In this document: piece after piece, positions 13,695 to 14,488 of the stretch
How the letters are laid out: every line of letters begins with the position of its first letter
Position numbering within the stretch: position 1 is the stretch's first letter
Source: CAZCSJ01 sp964501445
GTDB taxonomy: Bacteria > Patescibacteriota > Minisyncoccia > Sungbacterales > HO2-52-23
DNA: 14,488 bases
Direction: 5' to 3'
Assembly (NCBI GenBank): GCA_964501445.1
Contig: CAZCSJ010000016.1
Location: 1 to 14,488, forward strand
The notes under the pieces: model-generated
Database searches by the model: none
What the model saw: only the letters and a program-made list of their open reading frames with translations
What the model was told of the DNA's origin: nothing
Position numbers and translations under genes: made by a program

Positions 13695-14488
13695 ATGGGG
13701 AAAATACACATCGTTACATTCAGCACGGCATATGATCCCTACATCGGCGGGGCGGAAATTGCGATACAGGAAACCGCGCGGCGGTTGAAAGACCGGATGG
13801 ATTTTTTTGTGATTACCGCGCGGTTCAACCGCGAGTTGCCTTTACGCGAGAAACGAGGCGCCACAACGATTCTCCGTGTGGGTATCGGGCGGGGAATTGA
13901 TAAGTGGTTATTGCCGATACTTGGTGTCCTACGGTTTATCAGGTGGTATTGGAGCGATAGGAGAAGGGGAGATCATGTGGCGCTCTGGGGAATGGATATT
14001 TCTCAGGGGTCGCTTGCCGCGGCGCTGGCGCGTCTGGTCTTTTTCCGCGTACCGTTTGTATTTACCATCCAATACGGATATGGAGATGAACGTATTGCAC
14101 GGGGGCGATTGGGCGCAATCAACCTCGCGTTTCGCTTTATGCTCGCGATGGCGGATTATGTCGTGGGGGAATCTACCTATCTTTTGAGTATCGCGCGGGC
14201 ATACGGGTATACGAGGGGCGGCGAGGTCATTCCCAACGGCGTGGATATAAAAGATTTCCAACGTCCCGTTGATGCGCTTCCGCTGGGTTCCCGTATCGTG
14301 ATTACCACCTCGCGTCTCGTGCCCAAAAATGCGGTGGACATTTTGATTCGCGCAATCGCGGAGGTGAAGCGGACGATTCCTGATGTGAAGTGTCATATTG
14401 TAGGAGATGGCGTTTTGCGCGGGGAGCTGGACGCGCTCGTGCGGGAATTGGGGCTTCAAGGAACTGTGGAGTTTTTCGGCAATATTCC
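13695..14488 (+). CDS. GT4-family glycosyltransferase (truncated by window end)
   Basis: 264 complete codons are present and no stop is reached. The N-terminal half begins MGKIHIVTFSTAYDPYIGGAE, the GT-B fold start with the GGAE loop that binds the acceptor side. A VIPNGVD motif (near 14231-14251) marks the domain junction. The C-terminal half shows ITTSRLVPKNAVDILIRAI and HIVGDGVLRGELDALV followed by VEFFGNI, typical of GT4 nucleotide-sugar binding domains. The EX7E catalytic region would lie beyond the window. The usual Lys-Lys-Gly after SRLVPK is here Asn-Ala, a small variation. Substrate and product are unknown; surface glycan or protein glycosylation is likely from context. It starts 28 nt after the previous stop. 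Confidence 0.9.
   Translation, partial: MGKIHIVTFSTAYDPYIGGAEIAIQETARRLKDRMDFFVITARFNRELPLREKRGATTILRVGIGRGIDKWLLPILGVLRFIRWYWSDRRRGDHVALWGMDISQGSLAAALARLVFFRVPFVFTIQYGYGDERIARGRLGAINLAFRFMLAMADYVVGESTYLLSIARAYGYTRGGEVIPNGVDIKDFQRPVDALPLGSRIVITTSRLVPKNAVDILIRAIAEVKRTIPDVKCHIVGDGVLRGELDALVRELGLQGTVEFFGNI

Overview
The window looks like a metagenome-assembled piece of a Candidate Phyla Radiation (Patescibacteria/Parcubacteria-type) genome. This is an inference from gene content: several small secreted proteins that combine peptidoglycan-binding-1 domains with coiled coils and Pro/Thr linkers, a very large secreted beta-rich protein, and a lamin-tail/PKD surface protein, all on one strand. No rRNA, tRNA, CRISPR array or transposase gene was seen. 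A run of 100 Ns at 6992-7091 is an assembly gap.

Layout. (1) 48-1627: a winged-helix protein followed 26 nt later by GalU, which makes UDP-glucose. (2) 1628-2197: a 570-nt gene-free region with two promoter-like sites, DnaA-box-like 9-mers, an orphan perfect Shine-Dalgarno sequence and several hairpins. It probably acts mainly as the long leader of the next gene. (3) 2198-5941: a 1247-residue secreted protein with a peptidoglycan-binding domain and stacked beta domains, a candidate surface-layer or fibre subunit. (4) 5942-6254: a strong terminator, a perfect 22-bp inverted repeat, a 30-bp perfect palindrome/terminator, then a new promoter and leader. (5) 6255-9999: a fibre-like protein made of 97-residue tandem repeats and broken by the gap, followed closely by two secreted coiled-coil proteins. 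One of these has a peptidoglycan-binding domain, and the two share a C-terminal motif. (6) 10000-11955: a hairpin pair, then a peptidoglycan-binding protein and a membrane-anchored TPR protein. (7) 11961-12154: a highly structured element with perfect 20-bp terminal inverted repeats. (8) 12158-13666: a lamin-tail/PKD protein with a C-terminal membrane anchor. (9) 13695 to the window end: a GT4-type glycosyltransferase, truncated by the edge.

Taken together this reads as a cell-envelope locus. Three proteins carry related peptidoglycan-binding domains, several carry coiled coils suited to docking with each other, and the flanking GalU and glycosyltransferase could supply glycosylation. The joint role is inference; no single gene proves it. 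Most start codons lack a recognisable Shine-Dalgarno sequence. The most unusual signals are the inverted-repeat element at 11961-12154, the nested palindrome at 6016-6062, the 291-bp repeat array with a frame-informative gap, the long structured leader, and the coiled-coil motif shared by two neighbouring proteins.
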